This document shows, one piece after another, positions 43,301 to 54,756 of a DNA stretch of 64,000 bases. This DNA is from Caenorhabditis elegans. Lineage: Eukaryota; Nematoda; Chromadorea; Rhabditida; Rhabditidae. The number at the start of each line of letters is the position of its first letter. Positions within the stretch are counted from its first letter, which is position 1. The notes below the pieces were generated by a model. The model saw only the letters and a list, made by a program, of their open reading frames with translations. It was not told the origin of the DNA and ran no database searches. Where the stretch lies: contig NC_003282.8 in the NCBI RefSeq assembly GCF_000002985.6, positions 1,736,001 to 1,800,000 on the forward strand. The letters are read 5' to 3'. The translations under genes were made by a program, and so were the position numbers.

Positions 43301-45562
43301 TAGTATCGACCTTGCTTTGAGATCTAATCAACCCACAAAACATAAAGTCCCATACCTGCGAAACCATATGCATCCGCCTCGACCGTCTCACCGCCGACAG
43401 CACCATCGAGTTGAGCGCGATCAGCAGTGTGAACGGCACCACATACATCACAATGGTGTACGCCCATCCGAAGAATATTTGCCTATACAGATCGTTCATT
43501 CGAAGAGCGGTCGGCTGAAGTGATGGCATGTAGTAGTCGATGTTTTCTCGGTAGCACACGTTGGAAATGTGGACCTGAAACAGAAAGTGGGGTTGGTTTC
43601 GTACTGTTTCAAGGGATTCAATTAGGCGGCAGTTACAGGACAGATGTAAGCCGAAATGACCTCTGCTCAGACTAAGAAGTCTGTCTACATCAGGGGTGTG
43701 TGGCTTGATACTGATACTTTTTGATATTTTTTGGAGCACCAAAACTACTAAATTCCGATAAACATCTGGTTTCCGAATAAGTTCCGTGTATTATGTCTGC
43801 TTAAGCATCAAAATGACTCAATGTTATACCGTTTTACTGAATTTTTTGCGACAAAATGAGTAGTTTTAGTCAGATTTGTACCGTCAAATTTGTACGGCAA
43901 ATTTGGCAAATTTGCCGCGCACACCTCTGGTCTAAATCTAGTCTGTCCTAATTACTTCGACAATCGTTCAGGGTTCTATGATTAGTGAGAGCCGGTCTAA
44001 AAAAGAGCTTATTTGGACGTCACTGGGCATATTAATGGTCTTATAGGCCCACGACATCGTCCCAAATAATCAGGTGTATAACTCTTACTCAGTCCAAACC
44101 ACACAATCGCCAGTATGTACTAGGCAGGTGCTCATATTTATTAAAGGTCATTTTTGAAACAAGGCAGCCAATAGTTTGAAAATTTATGCTCTTGGTTTCA
44201 CACTCCCCTAGTCACCCAACCTATTACAAAAACGCTCACCTCAAAGAACCGAGTCGTGTTGAAAATCACGGAGAACGTGAGTAGACCAATGATGAAAGTG
44301 GTGACCCGTTTCTTGGGCAGCCACTCGACCGATTTGTACGGATGACAGACGCCGATGTAGCGATGAACGGAGACACCGACCGTCATGAAGACACTGCACG
44401 TCTGGGCGGTCATCATTAGACCGTACATGCACGGAGTCACCGAATAGCTGGAATAAGGGACCATTTTCAGTGTCCATGTCCAGTAATTTGCCTGTCCTAT
44501 GACTGATTAAAGACGAATTTCCAGAACTTTTGCCAGGTGGCCTTATTCTAAAAACTATGCAGTTCAAAAATAGTTACCTGATATAATTCGCCCGCCACCA
44601 GGTGAGATATTCTCCGAAACGCGGCAACGAGAGCACAAAAAACGCGGAGAAGAGAATCAACGTGTCAGACGCGGAGAGTACGGCAAGATACCAGTTGATT
44701 GAGGATCCCGACATGATACGGTGTGTAAAGATGCGCATTGATGTGACGTTTGCCAGAATGCCGAACATGATTACTGGAACTGCGACGAGGCCAAGAAATA
44801 CTCTGGAAAAATGTAGTTGAGTGTGTGGGCGAGGTGGATTTCGACTTGAACTTCGAGACAGGTCCTCGGCCACCGTTAATTCTACCGATAATTCAAAAAT
44901 TCAAAAACTAGTAAATTGAAAAAATGAACGATATTTGTTCTATAGTTTTCTAGTTAAAATATTTGCAATGGCTTGAAATCAGCCGAGATATAAGCGGCCA
45001 AAGTCACGCAATGTAGTTTTCGATGCACCATGTGCAAGCCTGGTCTTGCACCTCATTTCTCAGTTGTCCTTGGGTTTATCCAAAAGTTGTCAACTAACAA
45101 AGTATTTATTTTTCTTTTTTCTACATTTGTGTAGTTTGCCAACTTTTGGTATCTTTAAAACCAAGCGAGATATGAGCGGTTGAAGTCAAAAAGTGGAACT
45201 TTCTCGATCGATGCACCATGAGCATCTCATATCTATGGTTTCTGTTCAAAAAATTTTATTAAAAAAAGCATTTCCCATTGTTATTTCTATGTTTTACTGC
45301 AATTGTTTTTTTTTGTTGATATTATCACACCCAACCGAAATATGAACCTTTAAAGTACAGTATCCCCGGCTCACCTCTCCAAACCTTCATAACTTGAGTA
45401 GTCCGTATGACATGCACAAGAAATGTTGAGTGGTGTACACATATCCTCCTCCTCAAACAACGGCACCTCTGTTGAGCCAATCATCAAATCAGGTGACTTG
45501 ATCAAACCAAGTACGGAAACGAGCGGCGACGGGTCGCCAGTGAAATTAGCGTCCGTCGTCAT
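40323..45562 (-). CDS. frpr-19: FMRFamide-receptor-like G protein-coupled receptor
   Basis: Six exons on the minus strand, 45562-45375, 44802-44578, 44447-44240, 43574-43356, 42992-42804 and 40457-40323, total 1164 nt (387 residues), all phases closing. The extracellular N-terminus has NFTG and NISC glycosylation sites. TM1 begins VFLGLVAVPVIMFGILANV. TM3 ends SVHRYIGVCHP, with His in place of the Asp/Glu of DRY. TM4 begins VTTFIIGLLTFSV, TM5 is IVMYVVPFTLLIALN, TM6 is SIMLISIVLLFIACN, and TM7 is NASCNICVYMLFSGKYR. The overall pattern is that of the invertebrate FMRFamide/neuropeptide receptor group. The symbol is from memory of the locus order (Y41D4A.8) and should be checked. Introns are repeat-rich, and intron 5 holds a nested palindrome. 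Confidence 0.9.
40510..42430. mobile_element. Outer fold-back element interrupted by a Tc1-type palindrome
   Basis: GCACGTGGTCGCTGGCTGTC near 40611 pairs with GACAGCCAGCGAGCACGTG near 42280. The flanks also pair: CATGCATTTTTTGCATTTTCC on the left with AAAAATGTCG and AATGCATTTTTGC on the right. The far right end adds a local hairpin, TTATTCATGTGATGACA and its complement (42305-42422). The centre is occupied by the 1.39-kb palindrome at 40720-42107. Confidence 0.7.
40720..42107. mobile_element. Tc1-type palindromic element, 1.39 kb
   Basis: CAGTGCGTACAAGTTCTATA at the left faces TATAGAACTTGTACGCACTG at the right, each bounded by TA. Long arms of about 680 bp run through TTATACGCCACC-like words, GGTTATATCTCACGTGGGAG and GTGGCTAGACCTTA with complements. 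CAGTG ends and GTTCTATA near the tip recall Tc1/Tc3 ends. No transposase frame was found. Confidence 0.85.
43692..43928. mobile_element. GGTGTGTGG-type element in receptor intron with 9-bp near-duplication
   Basis: Starts AGGGGTGTGTGGC and ends GCCGCGCACACCTCT. Flanks are GTCTACATC (43683-43691) and, after one G, GTCTAAATC (43930-43938), 8 of 9 identical. The interior matches the reverse complement of 22206-22430 and ends in GGCAAATTTGGCAAATTTGCC-like words. Confidence 0.75.
44890..45250. repeat. CATATCTCGG-type repeats in receptor intron 1
   Basis: Carries CAGCCGAGATATAAGCGGCC, GTTGTCAACTAACAAAGT, AAGCGAGATATGAGCGG and two GATGCACCATG words, the same vocabulary as 37770-39180. The words occur in both orientations. 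Confidence 0.65.
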
Positions 45563-45653
45563 TCTTGCGGCGGTGATGGGTAGCGTGGCCGAACTGGCGG
45601 GAACCGTTGATTGTAGCGCTCCTCGGTGATGAACAGGACACCGACAAGTCGGC
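45563..45653 (-). promoter_or_regulatory. 5' leader and splice acceptor of the receptor gene
   Basis: A CTCTTTTCAG acceptor on the minus strand ends at 45654, leaving a 91-base leader before the ATG at 45562. The frame is open through the leader, so an upstream coding exon is possible. Without one, this is a trans-splice site. A TATATAAG-like word near 47238 on the minus strand could belong to a far promoter. Confidence 0.45.
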
Positions 45654-45988
45654 CTGAAAAGAGGTAAAGAAATATTAAGAAAATATGAAACAAGAGGGGA
45701 GTGACAGGGGGCTTGCAGGTGGAAAATATGAAATTTAGAGGCAAAAATAGAAACAGAAGGGGGAGGGGGGGGGGAAGGTGCAATGCATTTTTGATGGAAA
45801 AGGTGACGGAAGGGCAAAGTGAGAGAGTGTGGCAGAGATTAATAATTTGATTTCAGAGGTTTTAAGGGATCAGGGCAGAACTTTTCACAAAGTCCAAACT
45901 CTCAAAAGTCTTCCAAATTCAGGTCCGGCCAGCTTCTCGTCCAGGAGCTGCCGGGCGAAGGAGGGCGAGTTGTTCCTCGACGCCTCGA

Positions 45989-46349
45989 CCAGGGAGGCAA
46001 ATTTGCCGAATTTGTCGTTTGCTGTGCTCGGCAAATTTCAAAAATGTGGATTTGCCGAATTTGCCGAGCTCGGCAAATTTTGAAATTGGCTGCACTCATT
46101 AAAAATGTTTCATTAAAATTTTGCTCAAAACTAATGGTTTCGATCAGAAACTTAATGAAAGAAAACATAGCAGCGTGTTTCTTTCATTTTTTATTCAAAA
46201 AATCCACATGCGCATTAGGAAAAAATCGAACTATACCAGTGAACTTAATATTTTCAATTATTTTTTGGCATTTTTAAGCTCCAAGAAATATTGTGATTTA
46301 CCGAATTTGCCGAGCCCGGCAAATTTCAAAATTTGCCGCACATCCCTGG
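45989..46349. repeat. CCAGGGA...GGCAAATTTGCCG element
   Basis: Left end CCAGGGAGGCAAATTTGCCG, right end TTTGCCGCACATCCCTGG. The left end lacks the TGTGC that the right end has. Inside are GCCGAATTTGCCGAGCTCGG words on both sides of a unique core. No target duplication is evident. Confidence 0.6.
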
Positions 46350-48957
46350 CCACGTAAAATGTCTAGCCATAAAAATATAGTCAAAAAAAATTTGGAAAAG
46401 TTTTTCTGAAGACAAATTTTTTAGAACTTAGCAAATCAAATGCAGTTGAATATCTTTTTTTCAATTGACCCAAATTTGTTTCCAGTAAAATGCTCAACTT
46501 TACTAAAACTACAAATTCAAGCTCACAAAATCACAGTGATCCTTCAAGATTTTTTCATCTAAAAAAACTAAAAGAAAATAGTAGTTTAACACGTTTGTAT
46601 AACACGTTTGGTAATTTAATTTTCCAGTAACTACCGTGGGAGGAGGAGAAAAAGCGCAATACGAAAATTCACCTGGCTAACGTCATACACTGATTTCAGC
46701 GGGAAAAGTTCATGTGGCACGTGGCATTTTGGTAAAGTGTGATTGTTAAACTTTGAGAGCTTATACGTTACAGTTATGTAAAATAAAGGTAGAAAGTTTT
46801 TTCTATTACTGAATAAACGTGTTGGAAAGACTTTCAAGCCGTTAGACTTAAACCGACAACACACTTTTTGCTCACTTCCAAGGTTCATTATTGACTCATC
46901 ATTCATGTTTTTAATAAGTAACGTAACTTATGAATGTTTAGTGAAGAAATGTTACAAGTGAGAAAAAAGTGTTGTCAAAATCACACTTCAAAAAAATCAA
47001 TTGAACAGAGATTAAAGTTCTATAGGTCTGATACCTATATTTGTATAATTGCGTGAGAGTGTCTATGAGTAAGAAAAAGAGAGCCAAAAAAAGAAATTTC
47101 GAGATGAATCTCCTACCCGCCTGATATGCTTTAATCACTACAGAGACGCAGAGCAACGGAAATATTGACGAACACACATGTGTGTCGTCCTTGTCTACTG
47201 CTTCATCTTCATCCTCATCTTCTTCTTCACACAGGCTTATATGGCGGTGGTGGTGGTGGTGGAAGCGGAAAATAATGACGTAACGAATGACCGAGCATAT
47301 ATCGCAAATATGAATTTGTCACGCAAAGTTCCAAAAGAAGCTGTTTTTTAATCTGGTGGCAGAGTTTTTTTTTTTGAAACTCGCACTAATTAGTAGTGCA
47401 CTTTAAATATTGTGATAGTTCATATCTCCATGATCTTTGGTTTTTTGAGAAAATTGTCAACTGACTATATATATATATTTGGTATCTTGATATTTTAGCA
47501 AAACTGGCGTTAATTAAAACTTTATTTAGTCAAAGTTAGCGTGATGTGGGTTTTTCCAACATTTTGCTGACCAGAGATCAATGCATTAATGAAAAAGTTA
47601 TTAAAAACCGACTTGTCGAAAAATTTTCCGAATTTGTCAATGACTAAACTTCAAAATTATGTTTGAGAAAATAAAGCCACGTTTGGAAATATTTCCGTCA
47701 GATATGGGTGTTAAGTAGAGTGCAAGGAATTTGGCAAGTTTAAAAAAAACTATGCAACGAAAGTATAATAATTGATAGATATATTTATATATGTTCTCGT
47801 TATGTGTTTTTTTAAGTGAGGCCAAAAGGTACGTAATTAAAAAAAAACGCGTTACATAATAAATTTAATTAATTAAGTGTTATACAACGACAAATATATA
47901 TATATGTACAACTGTGTATGTGGCAATTTTTAGCAAATAAATGTCATTTTAACTATAGCATATTACAGAATGTATAATGTGAAAAAACCACGTTCAGTTC
48001 ATTGTGCCAAGATTTTTTCAAAGTAACGCTATGTGGCTTTAAATTAATATGTAAACGTTGGTGTGAAAAACGGAAAAAGCTTGATACTTTATATTTTAGT
48101 AAGTGAACGGCTAGCGATAATTATAATGACGGATGAATATAAACTATATACATGCTATATAGTACACGCGAGTTATATTAAGGAGACTATATGTAGAAGT
48201 TCAAATACTGTTCAAACAAGTTTGGTACCACGTGGGAATGCATGCCAACTAATACAATACTATAATATTTAATGGTCGATAAATATAAAACAGCGTATAT
48301 CTAATCTTGGCAATTTTCCATAAAGCGATGTCATTTTAACTAATGGTATTAAACTTATATAACGTTACATATTTTAGATACTTAAAAAACCAAAAAAAAT
48401 TACAAAAACTCTGAAACCATGTCTCATTTTAAGAATATATTTTTTGAAATGAAGGTACTATAATAAAACCAATCATCAATGTTTAAGATGACTTTGGTTT
48501 TTCCGGAAACTGGTTTCCTATTGACAAACACATCTATATCGATATCGAATTGGAACACCTTGACAAAAGAAAAAAGCCGACGAAAGAAATTGGGGAGCGG
48601 GGAGTTGAAAATAGTGGAAAAACAAAAAAAAAACCAACGAAGACTGAAAGAAAAACAGATTAGGGTCGGTTGGGGTGGTCCTCTTGGCGCTTTTCACTCT
48701 CACTCTCCTGTGGAAGATAGATAAACTTTCGCCGGATTCGCAGAGAGAAGGGGGTTTCAACAATTAATTACTCATTTCAGTACTTGGAGTTTTAAATTCG
48801 GAGGTAAGCAACAAAAAACCGAGAAGAAAAGAAAATTGATCACCCGTTTTGCTCCCAAAAACATGAACCAATATCATCAATTATTATATCCAGCCCAGCT
48901 AAAGAATCAGTCAAACGTGTCTGATGAGAAGTGAATTGTATGGGGTCCGACCTTATC
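46350..48957. other. Intergenic region upstream of receptor gene
   Basis: AT-rich with a CATATCTC-type fragment near 47420, a TCTTCATCTTC run near 47205-47228, a GGTGGTGGTGG run near 47244 and an (AT)n run near 47895. No exon is convincing. It may hold distal regulatory sequence for the receptor gene, which is transcribed away from it. Confidence 0.45.
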
Positions 48958-48981
48958 GGGGGGGGGGGGGGGGGGGGGGGG
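48958..48981 (+). repeat. G24 homopolymer
   Basis: An uninterrupted run of 24 G, long enough to fold as a G-quadruplex. Shorter G/C runs are near 2418, 15448, 15827, 17726, 45763 and 52771. In C. elegans such tracts are deletion-prone when the DOG-1/FANCJ helicase is lost. Confidence 0.97.
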
Positions 48982-49148
48982 AAGGGATGAATATTTGAAT
49001 TGAAACGTCCATCTCTTTTCCGAAAGATGGACGATCATGACGAAGAGGACGGGCAGAAATGAATAGATACATAAAATATTAGAAACAGGGGAAGATCATC
49101 GAAAAATGGAGTGCAAGGAACTTTGCAGGACATTCAAAATTCCACGTG

Positions 49149-49519
49149 GCTTAGGCTTAGGCTTAAGCTTAGGATTATGCTTAGGCTTCGGCTTAGGCTC
49201 AGGCTTAGGCTGGTGCGTAGACTTAGGTTTAGGCTTAGTCTTCAACTTAGGCTTAGACTCGGTCTTACGCTTAGGCTTAGGTTTAAGCTTAGTCTTAGGA
49301 TTAGGATTAGGATTAGGATTATGATTAGGATTAGGATTAGGATTAGTCTTAGGATTAGGATTAGGATTAGGATTAGGATTAGGATTAGGATTAGGCTAAG
49401 GCTGAAGCTTAGGTTTAGGCTCGGGCTTAGGCTTAGGCTTGGCCTTACGCTTAGGCTTAAGCTTAGGCTTAGGTTTAGGCTTAGGCTATTTGGCTTAAGC
49501 TCAGGCTCAGCCTTAGGTT
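49149..49519 (+). repeat. Interstitial telomere-type array (TTAGGC/TTAGGA)n
   Basis: About 60 hexamers. The flanks are TTAGGC with CTTAGG variants. The middle (about 49290-49396) is almost pure ATTAGG/TTAGGA, a block that expanded from one variant unit. The apparent LRLRLR and IRIRIR reading frames are products of the hexamer. Confidence 0.93.
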
Positions 49520-50354
49520 AAAAATTCGGAATTTTGAAACAAAAACTGTCACATTTCAAACTTTAAAAGTTACACGATTTTCGGTTAATTCCATAGACAA
49601 AGCCGTTCGACAAATTTTCAGGTAATCAACTATTAAGTTCATCGTGACTATAATCCAAAAAAGTACAGGACGGCTCTCTTGAGAGACGCAGACGACATAA
49701 GACACCAGGTTTTATGTGGTGTACCGCGGGCCAAGTTTGATGTCGGCTGCGCATTTACTAGATATTTCAAAAACAAAACTACAAACTACAAAATAACCCA
49801 CAGGGCGAATATTGCGAAGTGGCCGAGGAAGAGAAAATTCTTACTCGGCCACCGGCAAAAATTGGACACCAAATCTCAAAATTTCGATCAAAAGTAACAT
49901 GGGATCTCACTAACCAACACGAAAAAAAAAGATGAAGATGAACCACCGGAAAAAAAACACAGCTGACACACTCACTGCTCCAAAAGATTCATACCCCCAC
50001 GGGAATCCGGCGGGGTGGAAAGAACAAAAACAGAAATTGATAGAGATATCGCTGAATTTTTTTTGGGAGGCTCGGAGAACGTGTGTCAGCCGAGAGGAGG
50101 AGGAGAAGGTGACAGATAAAAAAAAATATTTTTTTGATTGTTTTCCTTATATTTTTCTCACTCCAGCTTTCTTATTTTGTTGGCTGCCACCCCCCAGAAA
50201 TATAATGGATTTGGTCAACACAACTCTAAGGATTCGGAGCGGGCGTGCCCGCTTTTTGACTAGTGAATTCGGAATTTGTTGAACAACAATACATTCGAAA
50301 ATAACATGAAAATTGATGAAAGTTAAAGAAAATGAGAAAAAAAAATCGATTTTG
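49520..50354. other. Intergenic, no supported gene
   Basis: Open frames here (for example 49932-50282 +) have low-complexity lysine-rich composition and no recognisable domain. CTCGGCCACCGG near 49844 is a stray repeat word. Confidence 0.45.
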
Positions 50355-50795
50355 TACCTGCCTGCCTACATGCCTAATCAACGCCTACCCATACCTGCCT
50401 GCAGGCGTGTCTTTTCTATGCCTAACTGCCTTTCTGCATATCTAATGCCAGCAGTATATACAATTGTAGACACAAGTTTGGCAGCTGTGTGAAAAAATTG
50501 AAGTGATTTTTATAAAAAAGGGATTACAGTGAGCCTACGTGCCTACCTAACGCCAGCCAGACTAGGCCTCTCGACCTATATGCTTAACAAAAATTGATGG
50601 GCACATCTTCAGGTGACCGTACCTAGGCACTGATATAGGCATAAGGCACGCGTAGGCGTGGTTTGGAAGAAGGAAAACATGCAGGTAGGCAAATTTATGC
50701 CTACGTGAAAAATTTTGAAACCCGTGTCTAGGAACTCTTGTAGGCGCGAATAAGGCGTAGGCCGCCTTGAAGGCAGGCAGGCAGACATTTTTGTA
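50355..50795. repeat. GCCTACC-type repeats in inverted orientation
   Basis: CCTGCCTGCCTACATGCCTA at the left and GGCGTAGGCCGCC, GGCAGGCAGGCAGAC at the right form a loose fold-back. A second opposed pair (ATGCCTACGTG and GCAGGTAGGC) lies inside. Confidence 0.65.
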
Positions 50796-51270
50796 CCTAC
50801 ACCGACGAAACATTAGATTTAATCCAAAAATTGACGTAGAATTTCCAAAAAAAGCAGGCGGGGTGGGAGGAGGAACCGACCTTCAAAATAAATATTTCAT
50901 GTGTTTTTTTTTACTTTTGAAAAAAAAACGAGAAGGGGGGGTCGAGGCGAGTTGATTATGGAAGGAGAAGAAGAAGCACAGAAGAGAGCGGCATTGTTTT
51001 TTTGGAGTGGTATAAGGAATGTAATTTATTTGTATTTTTTGACAAGTGTCTGAAACTATGTCGAAAAGTGAAAAATTATTTTTTTTTAAAATATTTGTGA
51101 AAAAATTCAATGAATTTGCGGATTTTTGGAGCAATTTTTAGACTTTTCTAGAATAAAATTGTATTTTTCACTCGAAACTTTCAAGACCGGAAAAATATTT
51201 CCTAATAACCTAAAATTCGTGCCTACCTCATGCCTACTTACGTGCCTATTTTGTGACTTGGTACCTAGTA

Positions 51271-51333
51271 GGGCTGTGCGGCAACCGGCAACCAAATTGG
51301 CGGTTTTTGAAAATCTCGTTTGCCGCACAGCCC
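51271..51333. mobile_element. Minimal GTGCGG-ended fold-back, 63 bp
   Basis: GGGCTGTGCGGCAA at the left faces TTGCCGCACAGCCC at the right with about 35 bp between. GGTACCT occurs on both sides (51260-51266 and 51335-51341), an imperfect target duplication. The interior has ACCGGCAACCAAATTGGCGG. Confidence 0.75.
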
Positions 51334-51794
51334 AGGTACCTGCATGTCTGCCTACATACCTACATTTATGACTGTAGGCATAAGGTAGGCGCAGGCATGA
51401 ATTTCAATATTTTTTAAAGAAAAGTAAACTTTAAACAAATTCTCAAACTTTTTCAAAGCAAAATTTTCAAAAATTCCAAACCAAAAAAAAAAACGCATTT
51501 TTGACTCACATAATGTGTCTCAAATTTACAGCTAAAAGTCATCGCAAAAAATGGCAACAAAAAACGGAAACGAAAACTGAGAACCCACAAAACTTGAGAA
51601 GCTTTTCAGACTCTTCTCCCCCTCCCACATATGCCAAAGAAAAAGGAGAAAAGGCGGAGTTTCACGGATTTCGGGGAGACAGAGCTCGCAGAGCACACTT
51701 TGGGATATACGGAAATTATCAGATTTGGCGAAAAATTTAGAGAAAGAGCATCGAAATTGAGCAAAATTGAGCATTTTTGAGTGTCAATTGACAT

Positions 51795-52264
51795 TAGGCA
51801 TGTAGGCACGTAGGCACGTAGATACCTAGGCACGTAGTCGCCTAAGAACGTAGGTACGTAGGCACGTAGACACGTAGCTTCCAAGAAACCTAGCCACGTA
51901 GGTACGTAGGCACGTAGGCACGTAGGTACGTAGGTACGTAGGCACGTAGGCACGTAGGCACGTAGGCACGTAGGCACGTAGGCACGTAGGCACGTAGGCA
52001 CGTAGGCACGTAGGCACGTAGGCACGTAGGCACGTAGGCACGTAGGCACGTAGGCACGTAGGCACGTAGGCACGTAGGCACGTAGGCACGTAGGCACGTA
52101 GGCACGTAGGCACGTAGGCACGTAGGCACGTAGGCACGTAGGCACGTAGGCACGTAGGCACGTAGGCACGTAGGCACGTAGGCACGTAGGCACGTAGGCA
52201 CGTAGGCACGTAGGCGCGTAGTCACGTAGGCACGTAGTCACGTAGGCACGTAGTCACGTAGGCT
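51795..52264. repeat. CACGTAGG minisatellite, long array
   Basis: About 58 copies of the 8-mer CACGTAGG. The central 300 bp are almost perfectly uniform and variants (GTACGTAG, CACGTAGT) are confined to the edges. This is the pattern of recent internal expansion. A related array is at 26606-26747. Confidence 0.97.
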
Positions 52265-52844
52265 CCCAATTTTCATGTAAACGTAAAAACCAAAAGTTTT
52301 CCTCTCCGCCAAATAAATCGTCGCCAAAACTAAGCAAAAAAAATGTTTCAAAGTGACTAGGCAATCATTCATTTCAAATGTGTCCCAAGTGACTTTGTTT
52401 TGGGCGGAAAAAGTACCAGATTTCGGGCGTCAAACATGCAGAAAAAATTAAAAAATTTTTTTGGCTAGCCATTTTCAAGGTACATGAACTTTTGGCGACC
52501 AGCAGCCAAAAAATTTGATGGATTACCCCGTGAGCCGGAGCGGAGCTCTATAAAAAGAGTGCTCTCTGGCTTCAGCTTCATCCAAAACCGTCATATCTTT
52601 TATGCATTTTATATGCGATGTGCAGCACTCGAAAAAAATAAATGAGGAACCGCTGTAATTGTGACACGGAAATGAGTTCCGAAGCAGCATAAAAATAAAA
52701 AAGAGAAAGACCGTCAAATGAACCCGATGTGGAAGGGGGTGTATAATTATATTTATTGGGAATAGAGCGGGGGGGGGGCACGGAGAAATTAATCGGCGGG
52801 AAGGACAGAAATAGAATAGAGCTCGGAAAATGGGAAAACTGACT

Positions 52845-53085
52845 AGGCGCAGTTATGGTAGGCGCAGTTATACCTACCTACCTACTACACTTGCCTTGTG
52901 CCTACATTTTTTTTCCTACTCTCAAAGTACATCTGCGCCTATTTAGGCATACAGTAGGCAAAATTGTATATAAAACTATACGTAGACAAGTGGCAGGTGC
53001 GTAGGTTGGTAGGCATACATGAATAAGGTAATAGGCAGGCGTCTAGGTGAATGTAGGCCTGAGGTAGCTTATGAGCACAAATACA
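52845..53085. repeat. GCCTACC/GGTAGGC inverted repeats
   Basis: CCTACCTACCTACTACACTT at 52873 and GGTTGGTAGGCATACATG near 53003 face each other, with TAGGCGCAGTTA duplicated at 52844 and 52860. Confidence 0.6.
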
Positions 53086-54359
53086 TGCTTACATATACGT
53101 GCTCAACCATTGTAAAAAAGGTTTTAAAATGAAATTTTTTTCTTAATTCCAAAAATGTTTTTAAAATTCATTTTTCCCTAATTTTTTTCAAAACTTGAAA
53201 TTTAAACTTAATTTTATTAAATTTATATTTATCTCCCCAAAACCTTTCATTTAAGTATAATCATGCCATCATTCTGCCACGTTTGAATTACTTGGGTCTT
53301 ACTGCGAAAACTATTGGTTACTGTAGTTATGCTTTTGTGGCGAGACCCGTCATTTTGAAATTTCAGAACAATCACTCATAATTATATTTAACTAGCTCCG
53401 TTAAATTTGAATTTTAACATGAAAGTTTACCACTTTTTTTAAAAGGAAAGTATAGTTTATAAAATGCTACAAAAAATTCCGAATGTCCTTTTTCGACATT
53501 TATGAATATCATAAGCATAAAAATTTGGTGGAAAGTTTCTAAAACCAAAAAAAAAAACTTCATCCGGAAGCTATAAAGAAAAAGTGGCGGGGACCTATTG
53601 AAGCAGAAATTTTGTGCGCCGACGGACGGCATTTTGAAATGGGATTCGTGACGCCACAGATCTTCCGGAACTGGACACAGCAAAAATTTGAAAGGAAATG
53701 AAAATTCAGCAAAAAAAAAATTATAGGAAAACATGTTCAATTATTTAGCAAGGGTCTCGCCACGAAAAGCGTTTTGGTTACTGTAACTGTTTTGTGTTTC
53801 GCTGCAAGACCAAAATTTGGAGCTGCAAAGGAAATTATTTCTTAAACGTTGTTTTTTTTTTTGACAACTTTTAGACGAGAATTTTGATATAGAAATGTTA
53901 ATTTTTTTAATTGAAAAAAATTGGAAACATTTTAACTTTCAATTTTCAAAAAAAAATTGGCGGAAAATTCAAATTTTCAAATTTGTTTTCAAAAAAAAAT
54001 TGCCGCCAAAATGGTTTATATTATTTTATTTTAAAAAAAGATTTGGCGGGAAATTCAAATTTTATTAATTGCATTTTTTGGCGAAAAAATTTAAATTTAA
54101 ATTTTCAATTTTCAAAAAATAATTCACCGGAAAGTTTAAATTTACAATCTCAAAAATTTGGCGCGAAATTTGATTTACAAATTTTTGGAATAAGATTTCA
54201 TATTTTTGCGGGAAATTCAAATTTCCAAGTTTAAACATTTTAAGAATACACAGTTTGGCGCGAAATTTAAATTCAACAAATTTTTCAGGACATTTTGATG
54301 AGAAAAAAATGCTTACAAAAGGCTCAAAAACGCAAAAAAAATAGAGTTTGGAACGCGGA

Positions 54360-54728
54360 AACCGAATCAAAATGAGCACAAATAAACTCGAAAGAAATGA
54401 GGCAACAACAACTGCACTCAATTTATCTCTGGAGGTCGCATTCTTAGTGATAATATACCAACTGTCACATGATGATCCCCCGTTTAATTACCCTCTACTG
54501 GCACAACACAAGCCGATTGAAACTTTTTACAACAAGAAAGTAGAGTCTAAAATTGATATTAGGAGCCAGAATTCTAGCGAGCTGGGAAAACAGCTCAAGA
54601 AAAAAACATGGAAAATTCGTAGATTCGCCAGTTGTGAATTTTCATCGATGCACCATGAATCACATTTTTTGGTAAGACATCAAAAATGTTATATTGGAAA
54701 AATGTGTTCAATATTCAATGCACTTTGA
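54360..54728 (+). CDS. Unassigned ORF, up to 122 residues
   Basis: A frame from MSTNKLERNEATTT to TGA at 54726-54728 with fairly balanced composition and LSLEVAFLVIIYQLSHDD near the start. It has no recognisable domain, no clear acceptor before it, and its end contains GATGCACCATGAATC, a repeat word of the CATATCTCGG family. I consider it more likely chance or remnant than a gene. Confidence 0.15.
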   Translation, partial: NRIKMSTNKLERNEATTTALNLSLEVAFLVIIYQLSHDDPPFNYPLLAQHKPIETFYNKKVESKIDIRSQNSSELGKQLKKKTWKIRRFASCEFSSMHHESHFLVRHQKCYIGKMCSIFNAL

Positions 54729-54756
54729 GGAACATTTTATACTTTTTACTAAGGCT

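Noticed and set aside
49106..49521. Plus-strand ORFs rich in LRLR, IRIR or GLGLGL
   Set aside because: Products of the TTAGGC/TTAGGA hexamer array.
51606..52241. Minus-strand ORF of 211 residues, repeated LRAYVPTC
   Set aside because: It is a translation of the CACGTAGG minisatellite. All frames of that array are open, so there is no coding evidence.
53911..54234. 107-residue plus ORF (MKKIGNILTFNFQ)
   Set aside because: Low-complexity asparagine/phenylalanine/lysine translation of TTTTGGCGGGAAATTCAAATTT-type repeats.
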